Below, one piece after another: positions 47,749-58,609 of a stretch of DNA of 64,000 nucleotides (positions are counted from its first letter, which is position 1; every line of letters begins with the position of its first letter). The notes beneath the pieces are model-generated. The model had not been told where the DNA came from. It was given only the letters and a program-made list of their open reading frames with translations, and did not search any database. This DNA is from Plumapathes pennacea. Taxonomy: Eukaryota > Cnidaria > Anthozoa > Antipatharia > Myriopathidae. A program made the position numbers and the translations under genes. The stretch lies in assembly GCA_964036295.1 (NCBI GenBank), contig OZ038470.1:13955578-14019577 (forward strand). The letters are read 5' to 3'.

Positions 47749-49354
47749 GGTTGTGACTAAACTGGATACTCCAAAATCAGGTTTCCGAGAGGAAACTGGG
47801 ACCGAATCAAAAATTAAATTCTCGTCAGCTCGGACCGTGTTCCGAAAACAGTACGACAGTGACGTTGATGTTTTGAAAGTTTGTTTGGCGCGCATTAGCA
47901 AGTCCGCTCGGCTGGCCGCGTCGCGCCGCCTGTGTTCCTTTTTACGCGGACGTGGAGGTCAATTCCAAATAAAACTGAAGCGGCTCAAGACAGAGTAGAA
48001 ACTGTAACCAGTCAACACCAGATACACACAAGAAGCATTGTAGTCGTGAACGTGAAAAGGACAATATTACTGTTTATTTGTAAAATTTCGGGTCAGCCGG
48101 CCATTTGCTCGAGAACACAGTGGTTTTGGATGAAAATAACTTATCTATATAAGCATCCTAATACAGTAAATACGGATAAATATCTACATATTTTTAGAAT
48201 ACGTTGGAAATCTGATCCGTCTATAACTGTTGGCTTCTATGGCCTTCATTATTATTCCTATTTACTTATCATTCCTGTGGTGATTTTTGACAGTTCGCAC
48301 CTTCACGCGGAATGCTTAATCTTGATTGCATGTCTTATCGTGAATGCGTTCGTCTTTTGGAGTTAAGATTGATCAAACACAGGATCGTACACAAGCCGTT
48401 TCAATCGCTCTCCGGAACAGTTCACGCGGTGGGATTCTTCGGTGTCAATATTCATCTGTGCCAGATAAGCCAGAACAAGCCTTTCTTCTTTAGTATTTTC
48501 TCCCCAAGCTAATTTTTTCCTTCTAAAACCTTTCCAGTGCCGAATTTTATTTGACTGTCTTCCGGTGTTAGATGCTTCTGTGTTAGTCGTCCGGAGCCGT
48601 TTACGAACATTGTTGACAAAAAAACGACCTCGGTTCGTCTGAAGCATCTAACACCGGAAGACAGTCAAATAAAATTCGGCACTGGAAAGGTTTTAGAAGG
48701 AAAAAATTAGCTTGGGGAGAAAATACTTACAGTCTTAACTCCAGAAGACGAACGCATTCACGATAAGACATGCAATCAAGATTTAAGCATTCCGCGTGAA
48801 GGTGCGAACTGTCAAAAATCATCACAGGAATGATAAGTAAATAGGAATAATAATGAAGGCCATAGAAGCCAACAGTTATAGACGGATCAGATTTCCAACG
48901 TATTCTAAAAATATGTAGATATTTATCCGTATTTACTGTATTAGGATGCTTATATAGATAAGTTATTTTCATCCAAAACCACTGTGTTCTCGAGCAAATG
49001 GCCGGCTGACCCGAAATTTTACAAATAAACAGTAATATTGTCCTTTTCACGTTCACGACTACAATGCTTCTTGTGTGTATCTGGTGTTGACTGGTTACAG
49101 TTTCTACTCATGTCTTGAGCCGCTTCAGTTTTATTTGGAATTGACCTCCACGTCCGCGTAAAAAGGAACACAGGCGGCGCGACGTGGCCAGCCGAACGGA
49201 CTTGCTAATGCGCGCCAAACAAACTTTCAAAACATCAACGTCACTGTCGTACTGTTTTCGGAACAAGGTCCGAGCTGACGAGAATTTAATTTTTGATTCG
49301 GTCCCAGTTTCCTCTCGGAAACCTGATTTTGGAGTATCCAGTTTAGTCACAACC
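47749..49354. repeat. Large palindrome (inverted repeat, arms ~830 and ~714 bp)
   Basis: The left arm 47749-48578 and right arm 48641-49354 are inverted copies of very high identity, separated by about 62 bp. The outer ends are 'ggttgtgactaaactgg' and its complement. Translations of the two arms (for example MTKLDTPKSGFREETG) are almost the same. The left arm has about 116 extra bp (roughly 48371-48492) that the right arm lacks. It lies between two divergently oriented candidate genes. It may be a foldback transposon or a recent inverted duplication; the assembly must be verified. Confidence 0.9.
48363..48647 (-). pseudogene. Possible coding remnant in the left arm and loop of the palindrome
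   Basis: A 94-residue open frame on the minus strand crosses the loop and the left arm. It includes RHWKGFRRKKLAWGENTKEE and ERLVLAYLAQMNIDTEE and ends in a stop at 48363. The right arm lacks the ~116-bp segment encoding its C-terminal part. The family is unknown. The protein-like composition suggests a captured exon or an element gene, but it may be chance. Confidence 0.3.
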
Positions 49355-49384
49355 GTTTAGTTACACAGTTCCCGACAGTTCCCC

Positions 49385-49490
49385 AGGTGCCAGTTCAGCA
49401 TGTCCTCGAACCTAAGATTAGAGATTATCCACAATTGTGAATCATGTCAAAATTATCATATATCGACAATCCTACGTCACCGCACTACGG
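49385..49490. repeat. Block shared (inverted) with 63685-63775
   Basis: 'attagagattatccacaattg', 'tgaatcatgtcaaaattatc' and 'atatatcgacaatcctacgtc' have inverted counterparts at 63692-63770. It lies immediately outside the palindrome and upstream of the next candidate gene. Confidence 0.8.
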
Positions 49491-49517
49491 TAAAGTACTG
49501 GTGACTAAATTGACAAA

Positions 49518-51851
49518 ATGGCGGCTGAATATCAAATCAGTGATGCACCAGTAAATGTAAATCCCCCCCCAACCTGGAAATAGCGGGGATATGGGGGGGG
49601 GGGGGATTTAGCGGGGCAAAAAACGACTTTTGATCATTAGAAGTGCTCCGGTTACCGGGGACGTGTATGAGATTTACAGCGGGGACCTGGAGATGACTGT
49701 ACGTTGGGAGATTGGAACGAGAATGTCTCAAAGCATGGAACATGGCGACGGAGGAAATGGAGAAGGTAAAATCCTTGAATTATTGGCCTGAAATTAAACC
49801 ATCCGTGTTCTGTCGAGTCATAGTTTGGTGCACTGCAACACTAAGAACGTGATTATTTGCATATTTGTGTTTTCATTCTTGCAATAGGTGCATATTTTAA
49901 TATTTTGTTTGCTCGAGTAGCCATGTGGAATGCATATATTCAGAATAAGAACACAGAATGTTTATCTGGCGTTGCAGATCCTTTTACAGCGTGGTGACAG
50001 ACGCCAAGTGGTTGAAGTCCAGCATTTCAAGTCTCTTAAGGACCTAAATCAATATACAAAAGCTCATTTTGACGTTTCGCAAAATAGGCGAATATATTTT
50101 CAAAGATTCGTGAGCGATTGGAACGAATATGTAGAAATATCTGATCTACATGATTTAAACAACAAGGACAAGATGATTGCTATTCTCAGTGTCAACGTGA
50201 AGAGTACAGACGGCGACTCGGGCGGCGACGCAACTGCACAGGTATTCAAATTATAAATAATAATAATAATAATAATAATAATAATTTGCCTTTATTGTTT
50301 TATGATTTTTACATATTTGAAATTAATAGCCAAAGCCAGAGGCTTATATTGCATAGGCATATTGACTGACAAATCAAATAACATTAACAGAGAAATAAAA
50401 AAATAATAATACATACATATAAAAAAAAAAAAAAAAAAAAAAAAAGAGATGTGCTATGCACATTCATAAATTATTGGTCTAATACACAAGCATATATTAT
50501 ACAGTACATTATTACATGCATATAATTATCAAAGGCATATCTACATGCATACATATAGTTAGTATAGTTGTAGGGTGAACTAGTAAGTGAGGTGTAGGAA
50601 ATATGACTTCAATAACCTCTTGTAGTTAAATTGTTTCAGCGACTGGCGAATTGACAGTGGAATGGAATTCCAGATGTTAGGAGCTTGTGATCTAATAGCA
50701 AATTTGTATTTTAGAGAGTCTTTATGTAGGTCATGTTTGTGTCTGGTATTATGATCATGGTATTCTTGATTAAATTTAAGAAATGCAGATAAAGGATTAG
50801 GAAGCAATTTGTTAATGTGAGAAAAAACAAAGCATGATATCTGTAATTTGTAGATATTGAAAATAGTTAGGATATTTAGTCTATCAAATAAGGGTTGTGA
50901 ATGGGTACGAGGTGGGGAGTTAGTGATTATCCGAGCAGCCTTTGACTTGATGTTAGTTTACATATTTTGAAGTTGCTCACGTTGAGCACAAAATAGAGGC
51001 TGCTTTTGAAATAATATTTAAATGATATTATCTCTTATAAATTGACAAGCCTAAGAGACAAAATGTGCTTCTCTATACCGACGATGATGAATAAAACATA
51101 AGACGGCATAATCCTTGATAAATTAGCAATTGAGTCATGTCCTTATGATCTGCAGGCTGTGACAACAGGACAGTGCGAAGTGATAAACTTGTTTGTACAA
51201 GGGGCACAAAAGCCATGATATTTCGACTTTTTTTAGTGTGTTTTAAACTGTTGTCCACTAATTTACATATAAGTTATCAGGTTTCGCTCTCATGCCTACC
51301 CAGTAACCTCCCTGCTTTAGAGCAGTAGGCACATGTACTTTTTAGATATCTATTTTTTAGTTATATGGCAGTGGCCGTTTACTTATAACCCAAAAAACCC
51401 CACCCAACCTCGTGCGCTTTTTGTTCATGCATCCCATGCTGTTTTGTTCATGCATTCAACTGACAAGTGTGCCAAAACTGGCTTGACTGCATTTTTCACA
51501 CCTTTTGTTCCATCATGCACAGAAGCCATTTGTGAGAAGACTGCCGACAAAGATGTATGTGTTTGCGAGAAGAGATTTGTAAACCAAAAATGGCATAGCG
51601 AGCGAAAGTCAGGCTTTCTGGTGAGTCTTACTAAGTTGAAACTTGCAACATACAAATGAATGAAATGAACTTACGCTTAGCTTTATTCCTGTCTTTGAAA
51701 CATTCCAGGTTATTTAATACATTTCCCTCTTTTCTCGCAGAGCTTTCACACCACGCAGCTTTCAGGACAGTGGAAAAGAGGCATGGCACATGGACTTGAC
51801 TCAAAGTTTACAAGGATTATTTGGCTGGAGATGGCTTCAAGCGGAAGATGA
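49518..51851 (+). CDS. Unrecognised protein, possible ubiquitin-like N-terminal domain
   Basis: Three exons chain in phase 0 with GT-AG borders: 49978-50241, 51372-51620 and 51741-51851 (stop 51849). Two alternative first exons also end in phase 0: 49518-49550 (MAAEYQISDAP) and 49742-49765 (MATEEMEK). With the second the protein is 215 residues. The first long exon (ILLQRGDRRQVVEVQHFKSL, then FQRFVSDWNEYVEISDLHDL) has the alternating pattern of a small beta-grasp or PB1-like domain, but this is inference only. The next exon is Cys-rich near ICEKTADKDVCVCEKRF; the last ends MASSGR. I do not recognise the family. The intron at 50242-51371 carries LINE debris on the other strand. An additional open stretch at 49640-49765 (DVYEIYSGDLEMTVRWEIG) in another frame may be an alternative exon. 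Confidence 0.5.
49560..49612. repeat. Poly-C / poly-G tracts flanking a short hairpin
   Basis: 'ccccccccaacctggaaatagcgggg' and a run of about 13 G form a small G/C hairpin with 'gatttagcgggg'. It is within the first intron or 5' region of the candidate gene. Confidence 0.6.
50262..50284. repeat. (AAT)n microsatellite at a LINE 3' end
   Basis: About seven 'aat' units lie at the distal 3' end of the LINE fragment read on the minus strand. Short tandem tails of this kind are typical of CR1/L2/RTE-type LINE insertions. Confidence 0.8.
50285..50960 (-). mobile_element. 3'-truncated LINE (non-LTR retrotransposon) fragment
   Basis: The minus-strand open frame 50807-50580 (HDHNTRHKHDLHKDSLKY, then IWNSIPLSIRQSLKQFNYK and KSYFLHLTY) is the conserved C-terminal tail that follows reverse transcriptase in many LINEs (HNTRxK ... 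WNSLP ... FKxxLKxxL). The 3' UTR follows toward lower coordinates and ends in poly-A-like and (AAT)n tracts. Only the 3' end is present, the usual 5' truncation. It is inserted in an intron of the plus-strand candidate gene. Confidence 0.75.
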
Positions 51852-53100
51852 ATGTAGAAATGTATTGAACAGAAAACCGTAAGCTCTGATATGTTATTCT
51901 ACAGTCATGTATGATGTTATTTACTTTGTCTTTGAAAGAGGTGTTCTAAACGTTCTCAGTGAGACCTATTCTCTCAAAGACTTTATTTTACATTAATTTG
52001 TGGACATGAACGTTTTTAAATGGGAGGGCACTTTTGAATTTTATATTTTACATTTTATACTTAGTGTTTGCTGCACTATGTTGGGCAAAAACCTAATTTG
52101 CCATCTGTCACATACGTGTGAACAGCTTGCTTTTTTTATTAGATAGATTTAATCCAAAGTGCCAAAATTTCCAGGTCTGCTACGATATTATGCAGAAAAA
52201 TCCCAAATGATAAGTTGTGCAAACAATACAGATATTGGCTGCTGAAAACAATGATGTCTAATCAGTTTGGTTGACAAAGAATTATTGCTTTGCCTGTGTT
52301 TTTATTTTTCAGGTGTCAACTTTTTTGCTGTTGTTTTTCTAAAATGTTCTTGATTGGCACTGCCACAAATGTAGTGTAGCGCAAGTTGTGCCCTCTGGCC
52401 TTCCACCAGAAGTTATGTGCAACTCCCTTCTTTTTTTTTTTTTTTTTTTTTTTTTCAGTTCTTACTGAGGCACAACTTCTAAATGAAAAATGGCTCAAGA
52501 AAGATAAGTAAAGTGTTTTAGATTTTTTACCATTCGGTCATACCACAAGCATCCTGGGCCTCAGCAAATTTAGGTTAGGAATGCTTATTCAAAGGGCAAG
52601 CTTGTTTGAGGGGAGGCCCTTATTAAATTTTCCCTAGCCATTTACTTTTGCAATGCGTATCATTTGCTTATGAACAACAAAGCAGTTCATATAGATCTAT
52701 TAATAACGACATACTTTAAAGCATAAAACATCGATTTTGATTTTCGATGGTGCTAATTTACCATCAGTGCAAAAACAACAAAGTCTGTAAAGGGGAGGAG
52801 GCACTTATTTAAAATTTTGGCCAAGAGGGGGAGGGGGGGGGGGGGGTTGTCATCTATTAGAGTGGGGGACTTATTCGAAGATCTTTGGTGTGACCATTTG
52901 TTAGAACCTTGTGCAATTTGTCACAGCGGTTGATCCGGGTCAGTCTCTCTTATGAGAGAGCACTTTTCTGAAGTCTTCCCAAAATTACAAAATTCCCTCC
53001 AAAATTTCCAAAATAGGTAGATAATATATTATTGAAACTTGGTTTGTAGCACTGTTCTTGGCCACTGGAAACTGATGCACTTTTAAATGTGGCTAAATGT
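51852..53100. other. Gene-free stretch with homopolymer tracts
   Basis: No gene is seen. A poly-T run of about 25 nt occurs at 52430-52455 and a poly-G run at 52826-52848. The sequence around 52560-52900 has degenerate 'gaggggaggcccttattaaat' words typical of old dispersed repeats. Confidence 0.5.
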
Positions 53101-53109
53101 AATTTAAGC

Positions 53110-56100
53110 AAAGTTAACCTCGAGACAATTGCTGGTCAGCAGTTGCTCCCCGCAGCAGGGGTGCCCCGTGGCATTCTGGGGCTTTGCGCGGTTTGTGGCA
53201 TTTGCAGTTTGCTTGCAGATCGTTGTGGATCTCTTGCTTGACTCTAAGTTTGTGATGTTGCGTCAAACTCATAATAGTCTTGATAGTGCTTACTCTTTGG
53301 CCGTGGCGTCCGTACTTACCGACGATTTGCCAGTTGCGTTTGGTTGGCCTATGATTGCACCATTTGCCAGCATGCCGCCGCCACGAAGCTGCAGGATTGG
53401 TCAAGCATGGATGTCCAGCTGTTCAATTTCCATTCAGCGGGTGCCTCGCCCCGGATTCGTTCTGTATCCTGTCTTCGGAATTTAGCGAAGCTTGGGGTAA
53501 CAACTCATCGTTTGCTGTCTGCAGGTCATGGAACTGTGGTCGTTGCTCTGCGCCTTATTCTTCCTGCCGCTTCACCCACAAATGCAGTTCTTGTTCTGGC
53601 TTACATCGTGCCAAGGATTGTTTTGATTCGCCCGATCGAGACATTGTGCCTGACGCCAAACATGGTTTGTCGCCTGGCCCAGACTCCAAGGAGCTCTCCA
53701 AGCATCCCAAGAAGGGACTTCAATTCTTTTCTTTTTTCTTGCTAGTCACTAGTTTTGCTGTTGCTGTTGCCTTGGTTGCTTCTTAGTTCCATTAAGTTTT
53801 GCTTGAGTTGCTTGGTTGCATTGCTGCGTGCATGTTCTGGTTGCCAATTCGCTTTTACTTCCCCTTCTAGCGTGGCCTCCCCTTCCTCCAGTCGAATTAG
53901 TTAGCCCTCTCGTCCCTGACCTCTTCACCCAGGAGCTGCATGAGCACCCAGACCAGGATCGAGTTTCCTTCGTAATCCAGGGGCTTAGGCATGGGTTTAA
54001 GGTGGGCTTCCTTGCAACCTCTCCCCTTAGCTCCTCTAAACGTAACGAGCCATCTGCCCTTCAACATCCGGCCGTTGTCGATGCCTATCTGGTCAATGAA
54101 GTATCGAAAGGCCAGTTTTACATCGATCTCACGCTCCCGTTTGGCCTTCAGCACCCTTCATCTTCAACTTGGTAGTGGACTTAGTGGAATGGATCCTACA
54201 CGTGAACTACGCGGTGTCTGATCTCGTTCACTACTTGGATGATTTCATCAGTGCGGGCCCTCCTATTTCTCTACAGTGTGCTCACAATTCCGGCACTGCC
54301 TTAAACGTTTGTCGTCGGCTGGGCCTGCCACTGCATCCCACTAAGTGTGTGAGACCCATAACTTGTATGGTTGTTTTGGGCATCAAACTTGACTCAGTCA
54401 ACCAGATAGCTCGCCTACCAGCTGAGAAGCTACTTGCCCTTCAAGATTTACTCTTCTCGTGGGTTCCTTGCTGCTGGTGCGACAGATGACAACTCAAATC
54501 CTTGATCGGCCACCTCCATTTTGCCACCAAAGTGGTCTGGCCTGGCCGAACCTTCCTGCACGCATGATTGACCTGCTCTGCTGCTTCTGGCAACCTGATC
54601 ATCCTATCCGGTTGAACCGGGAGTTCCACCTTGACCTCCAGTGGTGGGTTCAATTTGTCTCTTCGGGGAACGGCGTCAGCTTCTGGCTCTATCCAGGCTT
54701 GACCCCGGATTTAGATCTGGAGGTCACTTCTGACACAGCAAGTTCCCTTGGCTTTGGTGCCTTTTTCTGCGGAGAATGGTTCTCTGGTCCATGGTTGCCC
54801 ATCCAACGGCACAAGTTTATTGCCTACAAGGAACTCTTCCCGGTAGTTATCGCAGCACATCTGTGGGGCCCAAGGTGGGCTAAGAGGAACATTTTGTTCC
54901 GTTCTGACAACACAGCTGTCATGTCGGTCCTCAACTCTAGGACTTCCAAGGTCCCCCAGCTGATGCATCTAATGTGTAGTCTGCTTATGGCCTCAGCCCG
55001 TTTCAACTTCTTCACGGCCCGACACATTCCTGGTGTGCGGAACTCAATTGCTGATGCTCTTTCTCATTTTAATTGGCAGGAATTCCAGCGTTTAGCTCCC
55101 GAGGTGCACCCGTTTCCAGTTCCAATTCTGCATCAGCTTCTCAAGAATCTGACTTCTCCCAACTAGAGCAGTGTTGCTGGAATTTTCTTACGAAGGTCTG
55201 GTCCCTTCTACTCGCCAAACGTATACGTCCGCCCAAGACAGGTTTCACCATTTCTGTCTTCATTCCGGGAGGCTTCACGCCAGTGGCTCTCCTTGTCCAG
55301 CCGATGAGTGGACCCTCGGCCTTTTTGCAACTTCCTTAGCCGAGTCCCTCCAACATTCCTCCATTAAGGTCTACCTTTCTGCTGGATGGTCTCTACACAT
55401 CGAACAAGGCTTCCCCAATCCTCTAGCCAACTGTCTACGTCTCCAGGGTGGTTCGTGGCATCAAGCGTCAGCAAGGCTCTCCTGCCGACAAACGTTTGCC
55501 TGTGACTGACTCCATTATGTGGATTATTGCCAACTCGATCTGATTCTTTCTGACCACTGCATGTTCTGGGCTGCCTACACTCTCGCCTTCTTTGGCTTCT
55601 TGAGATTCTCAGAGTTCCAGTCCCCAATCTCGCCAGTTTCCAGTCCTCCATTCACCTTGAGGTATCAGATATTGCTGTGAACTCCAACTCTAACCATTCC
55701 TGCTTGCAAGTTAAGATTAAGGCGTCCAAGACCGATCCGTTCCGTGTTGGCTGCTTTATTCACATTGGCCTCGGTACACCTCCTCTTTGCGCTGTTCAGG
55801 CCATGTTGGCTTATCTGTCTCTCAGAGGTATTGTTCCAAGCCCCTTGTTCTTGCTGCAGGATGGTCAGCCTCTGACTTGCACCTTACTCACCAACTGGCT
55901 TTGCCAAATCCTGGCAGCTGCAGGTGTGCTAGGCAACTTTTCAAGCCATAGCTTTTGCATCAGAGCTGCCACAGTCACAGCACCCAGTGGAGTGCCGGAT
56001 CACCTCATTCAAGCCCTGGGGAGGTGGACCAGCAGTGCTTATCAGCTCTACATCAGAACTCCTGCGTCAGCTTTGGCTGGCCTCTCTCATCACCTGTCTT

Positions 56101-56110
56101 AGCAGTTGGG
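53110..56110 (+). mobile_element. Degenerate DIRS-like (tyrosine-recombinase) retrotransposon
   Basis: In order on the plus strand, over several frames: a gag-like region ending in a CCHC-like knuckle (53560-53720, CSSCSGLHRAKDC); reverse transcriptase pieces (53816-54175 and 54169-54489, with LDDFISAGPPI in the palm); an RNase H-like region (54459-55166, SDTASSLGFGAFF and FRSDNTAVMSVLN); and a tyrosine recombinase (55171-56102, with VPSTRQTYTSAQDRF near the start and SHSFCIRAAT and YQLYIR near the end). This gag-RT-RH-YR order is diagnostic of DIRS-type elements. Multiple frameshifts and a changed catalytic residue show it is dead. Terminal split repeats were not resolved. Confidence 0.85.
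55677..56102 (+). pseudogene. Tyrosine recombinase C-terminal part of the DIRS-like element
   Basis: A 141-residue open frame carries the catalytic half of a YR: KIKASKTDPFRVG, AYLSLRG, then SHSFCIRAATVTAPSG, LGRWTSSAYQLYIRT. In DIRS recombinases the conserved box is HxxR (usually HSFRxGAA). Here the Arg codon reads TGC (Cys), one CpG-type transition from CGC. The tyrosine nucleophile (YQLYIR) remains. The upstream half lies in a different frame (55171-55509) with a frameshift near 55510. Confidence 0.75.
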
Positions 56111-56825
56111 ATGAGGCTCGTTTGGTAAGTGATCTGCTCAAGTGGGGTCTGTACCTTGGTTGTGGGGTCAAATGTGCTGTGGCAACGACTAGATACAATC
56201 TGATGCAATTTTCAACAAAATAGGTGCCTATGATGTCGGCTGGGTCCTTGGATAATTGTTGAAGGCAGTTGGGAAGTTCTGGAGGAAAGCACATGTGTTA
56301 CAGGACTCAAATATGCAGGCTAGGGCATGCTCCAAGATGAAGAAAAGGCCTCTCTAATCTGATAGGTTTTGTAGTTGGCTTACTAATCCAGGATGTAGTC
56401 TCAAGTAGGATGATGGTGGTCAGGAAGAGGTCAAGTCTTGAACTGGTGTGTTTCTTGCATCATCAGTGAAAGGGTGGTTGTCTTGCCGTAGGGATGGTTG
56501 CTTTGGCGAGCATCGTGTGCATTTCAAAGATGTTCTAGAGGTCAGACACCAAGTCTGCTCCTTGGTGAATTGGTTGAGCTGTGTCCAATGCTTACAGGAA
56601 AAGAAACTTGGTTACAATTACTGTAGGCCAAGTTGCCAGACAGGACTTTCAACAGGTTTCTGATGTGCACTGAGGCAGCTCTTCCTCAAGTTCTTGTACA
56701 GGCCATTCTGCAACTGGGATGTCATTGGCATTCTTAGCACGACCACTGTCATAAAATAGGGTGTTTCTCCTTTCGTCAGGAACAAGCAAGAAGCAGTCAA
56801 CAAGATTGTGGAGCCTTCGTGTAAC
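56111..56825. other. Gene-free stretch after the DIRS-like element
   Basis: I see no gene or clear domain. The short open frames on both strands have no recognisable motifs. It may include the 3' end of the DIRS-like element, whose terminal repeats were not resolved. Confidence 0.4.
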
Positions 56826-57245
56826 CCACCTTCCGTCTTGCTGCGACCGCCTTCCGACTTGCTGCGACCGCCTGCCGTCTTGCTGCGACCGCCTGCCGTC
56901 TTGCTGCGACCGCCTGCCGTCTTGCTACGACCGCCTGCCGTCTTGCTGCGACCGCCTTCCGTCTTGCTGCGACCGCCTCCCGTCTTGCTGCGACCACCTT
57001 CCGTCTTGCTGCGACCGCCTCCCGTCTTGCTGCGACTGCCTCCCGTCTTGCTGCGACCGCCTCCCGTCTTGCTGCGACCGCCTGCCGTCTTGCTGCGACC
57101 GCCTTCCGTCTTGCTGCGACCGCCTTCCGTCTTGCTGCGACCGCTTCCCGTCTTGCTGCGACCGCCTGTAGTCTTGCTGCGACCGCCTGCTGTCTTGCTG
57201 CGACCACCTTCCGTCTTGCAGTGACCTCCTGCCGTCTTGCAGTGA
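56826..57245. repeat. 21-bp minisatellite A ('cgtcttgctgcgaccgcctgc')
   Basis: About twenty units of 21 bp with substitutions at a few positions ('cttccgt', 'cctgccgt', 'cctcccgt'). Because 21 is divisible by three, it stays open in several frames, giving heptad repeats such as SKTAGGR (minus) or DRLPSCC (plus). I interpret these as repeat artefacts, not a gene. Confidence 0.95.
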
Positions 57246-57559
57246 TAACCGGCTGTCTTCTCGAAACCTTTATGCTGTCTTGCGGGCAGGAATGGCACGT
57301 CTTGCTGTGGTATATGTTCTGTCATTATGTGGCAGGCCTACCGTCTCGATCCTCGGCGCATAGCTGCGACCGCCTCTCGTCTTGTGCCTACTTCCCCCAT
57401 TTCGTGCCTGCCTGCCGTCGTAAGGCGTGTTGGGTAGCTGCGGGGGGTTGTCGCCCTGGCGTGTCTGATTGTCGCCTTTGCGTTCTGCGTTTCGATGCCG
57501 TGTAGGATGCTTCCTTGGCTTTGTAATGTATACACACTGGGCGTATCGGGTTGTCCAGT

Positions 57560-58058
57560 TGGCAGTTTGGTTGTCACCCTGGCGTGTTTGGTTGTCACCC
57601 TGGCGTGTTTGGTTGTCGCCCTGGCGTGTTTGGTTGTCGCCCTGGCATGTAAGGTTGTCGCCCTGGCTCGTTAGGTTGTCGCCCTGGCGTGTTTGGTTGT
57701 CGCCCTGGCGTGTTGGTTGTCGCCCTGGCGTGTTTGGTTGTCGCCCTGGCGTGTTTGGTTGTCGCCCTGGCGTGTTAGGTTGTCGCCCTGGCGTGTTAGG
57801 TTGTCGCCCTGGCGTGTTAGGTTGTCGCCCTGGCGTGTTAGGTTGTCGCCCTGGCGTGTTAGGTTGTCGCCCTGGCGTGTTTGGTTGTCGCCCTGGCGTG
57901 TTTGGTTGTCGCCCTGGCGTGTTTGGTTGTCGCCCTGGCGTGTTAGGTTGTCGCCCTGGCGTGTTTGGTTGTCGCCCTGGCGTGTTAGGTTGTCGCCCTG
58001 GCGTGTTTGATTGTCGCCCTGGCGTGTTTGGTTGTCGCCCTGGCGTGTTACTGCCTCT
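57560..58058. repeat. 21-bp minisatellite B ('ggttgtcgccctggcgtgttt')
   Basis: About 23-24 units of 21 bp, mostly differing as 'gtgtttggttg' versus 'gtgttaggttg'. One unit near 57706 is 20 bp, which shifts the open frames across the array. The heptads are WLSPWRV (plus) and PGRQPNT (minus). Unit sequence is unrelated to minisatellite A only 300 bp away, although the period is the same. Confidence 0.95.
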
Positions 58059-58075
58059 CACCCTGCTGTTGTCTC

Positions 58076-58600
58076 CTTGTTGTCCTGGTGTGACTATCAC
58101 TTTACACCTCTTGGACTAAGGTAAGAACGTGTCTTTGTTTTTGTTGACATGGGTCGTGGTAAGAATTGCAACAAAACCCTGTTGCAAAACTGTACAAGAA
58201 GAGCTGCAGTGCACAGCAGCAACTTGTTGAAGGTTGCGTCAGCAAACTTGGCCTAGCAGTTACCACAGGGCATTTATATGCACGCATTCCAAGAACTAAT
58301 CCAATCTGCAAGCTCCAATGCTACTACTCCAACTGGATGTATTGATCTTCACAGAGACTTGGCTAGGTGACACAACATTAGATGCGGAGAGTGAATTCCT
58401 GGAATACCAACTGGAACGCAGGGAGTTTTCATGTATATATACTCTGAAGCTACGTATGATGGAATGTTCTTGACAATATTGAGTACTTCACCAAGACGTT
58501 TCTGAGTGTCGCTGGTGCCATGCCCTACTGGTTTAGAAATGAGTGATAAAACAGAGGCTAACTCCTTGAAGGACACCTCATATCTGCAGTGAGATTAGAC
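58076..58600. other. Stretch between minisatellite B and the BEL/Pao relic
   Basis: A minus-strand open frame at 58576-58349 (SLISKPVGHGTSDTQKRLGE) has protein-like composition but no recognised family. It may be element-derived. Nothing else is seen. Confidence 0.3.
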
Positions 58601-58609
58601 ACTTGCTTT

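Noticed and set aside
54711-55027. Minus-strand open frames within the DIRS-like element
   Set aside because: They are antisense to the RNase H-like coding region, which carries the recognisable motifs.
56826-58058. Possible CRISPR array
   Set aside because: Units are contiguous 21-bp tandem repeats without unique spacers, in a eukaryotic genome with no cas genes.
56618-58119. Long open frames with perfect heptad repeats on both strands
   Set aside because: They arise from 21-bp minisatellites, which stay open in several frames at once. There are no flanking domains, and a 20-bp unit breaks the frame.
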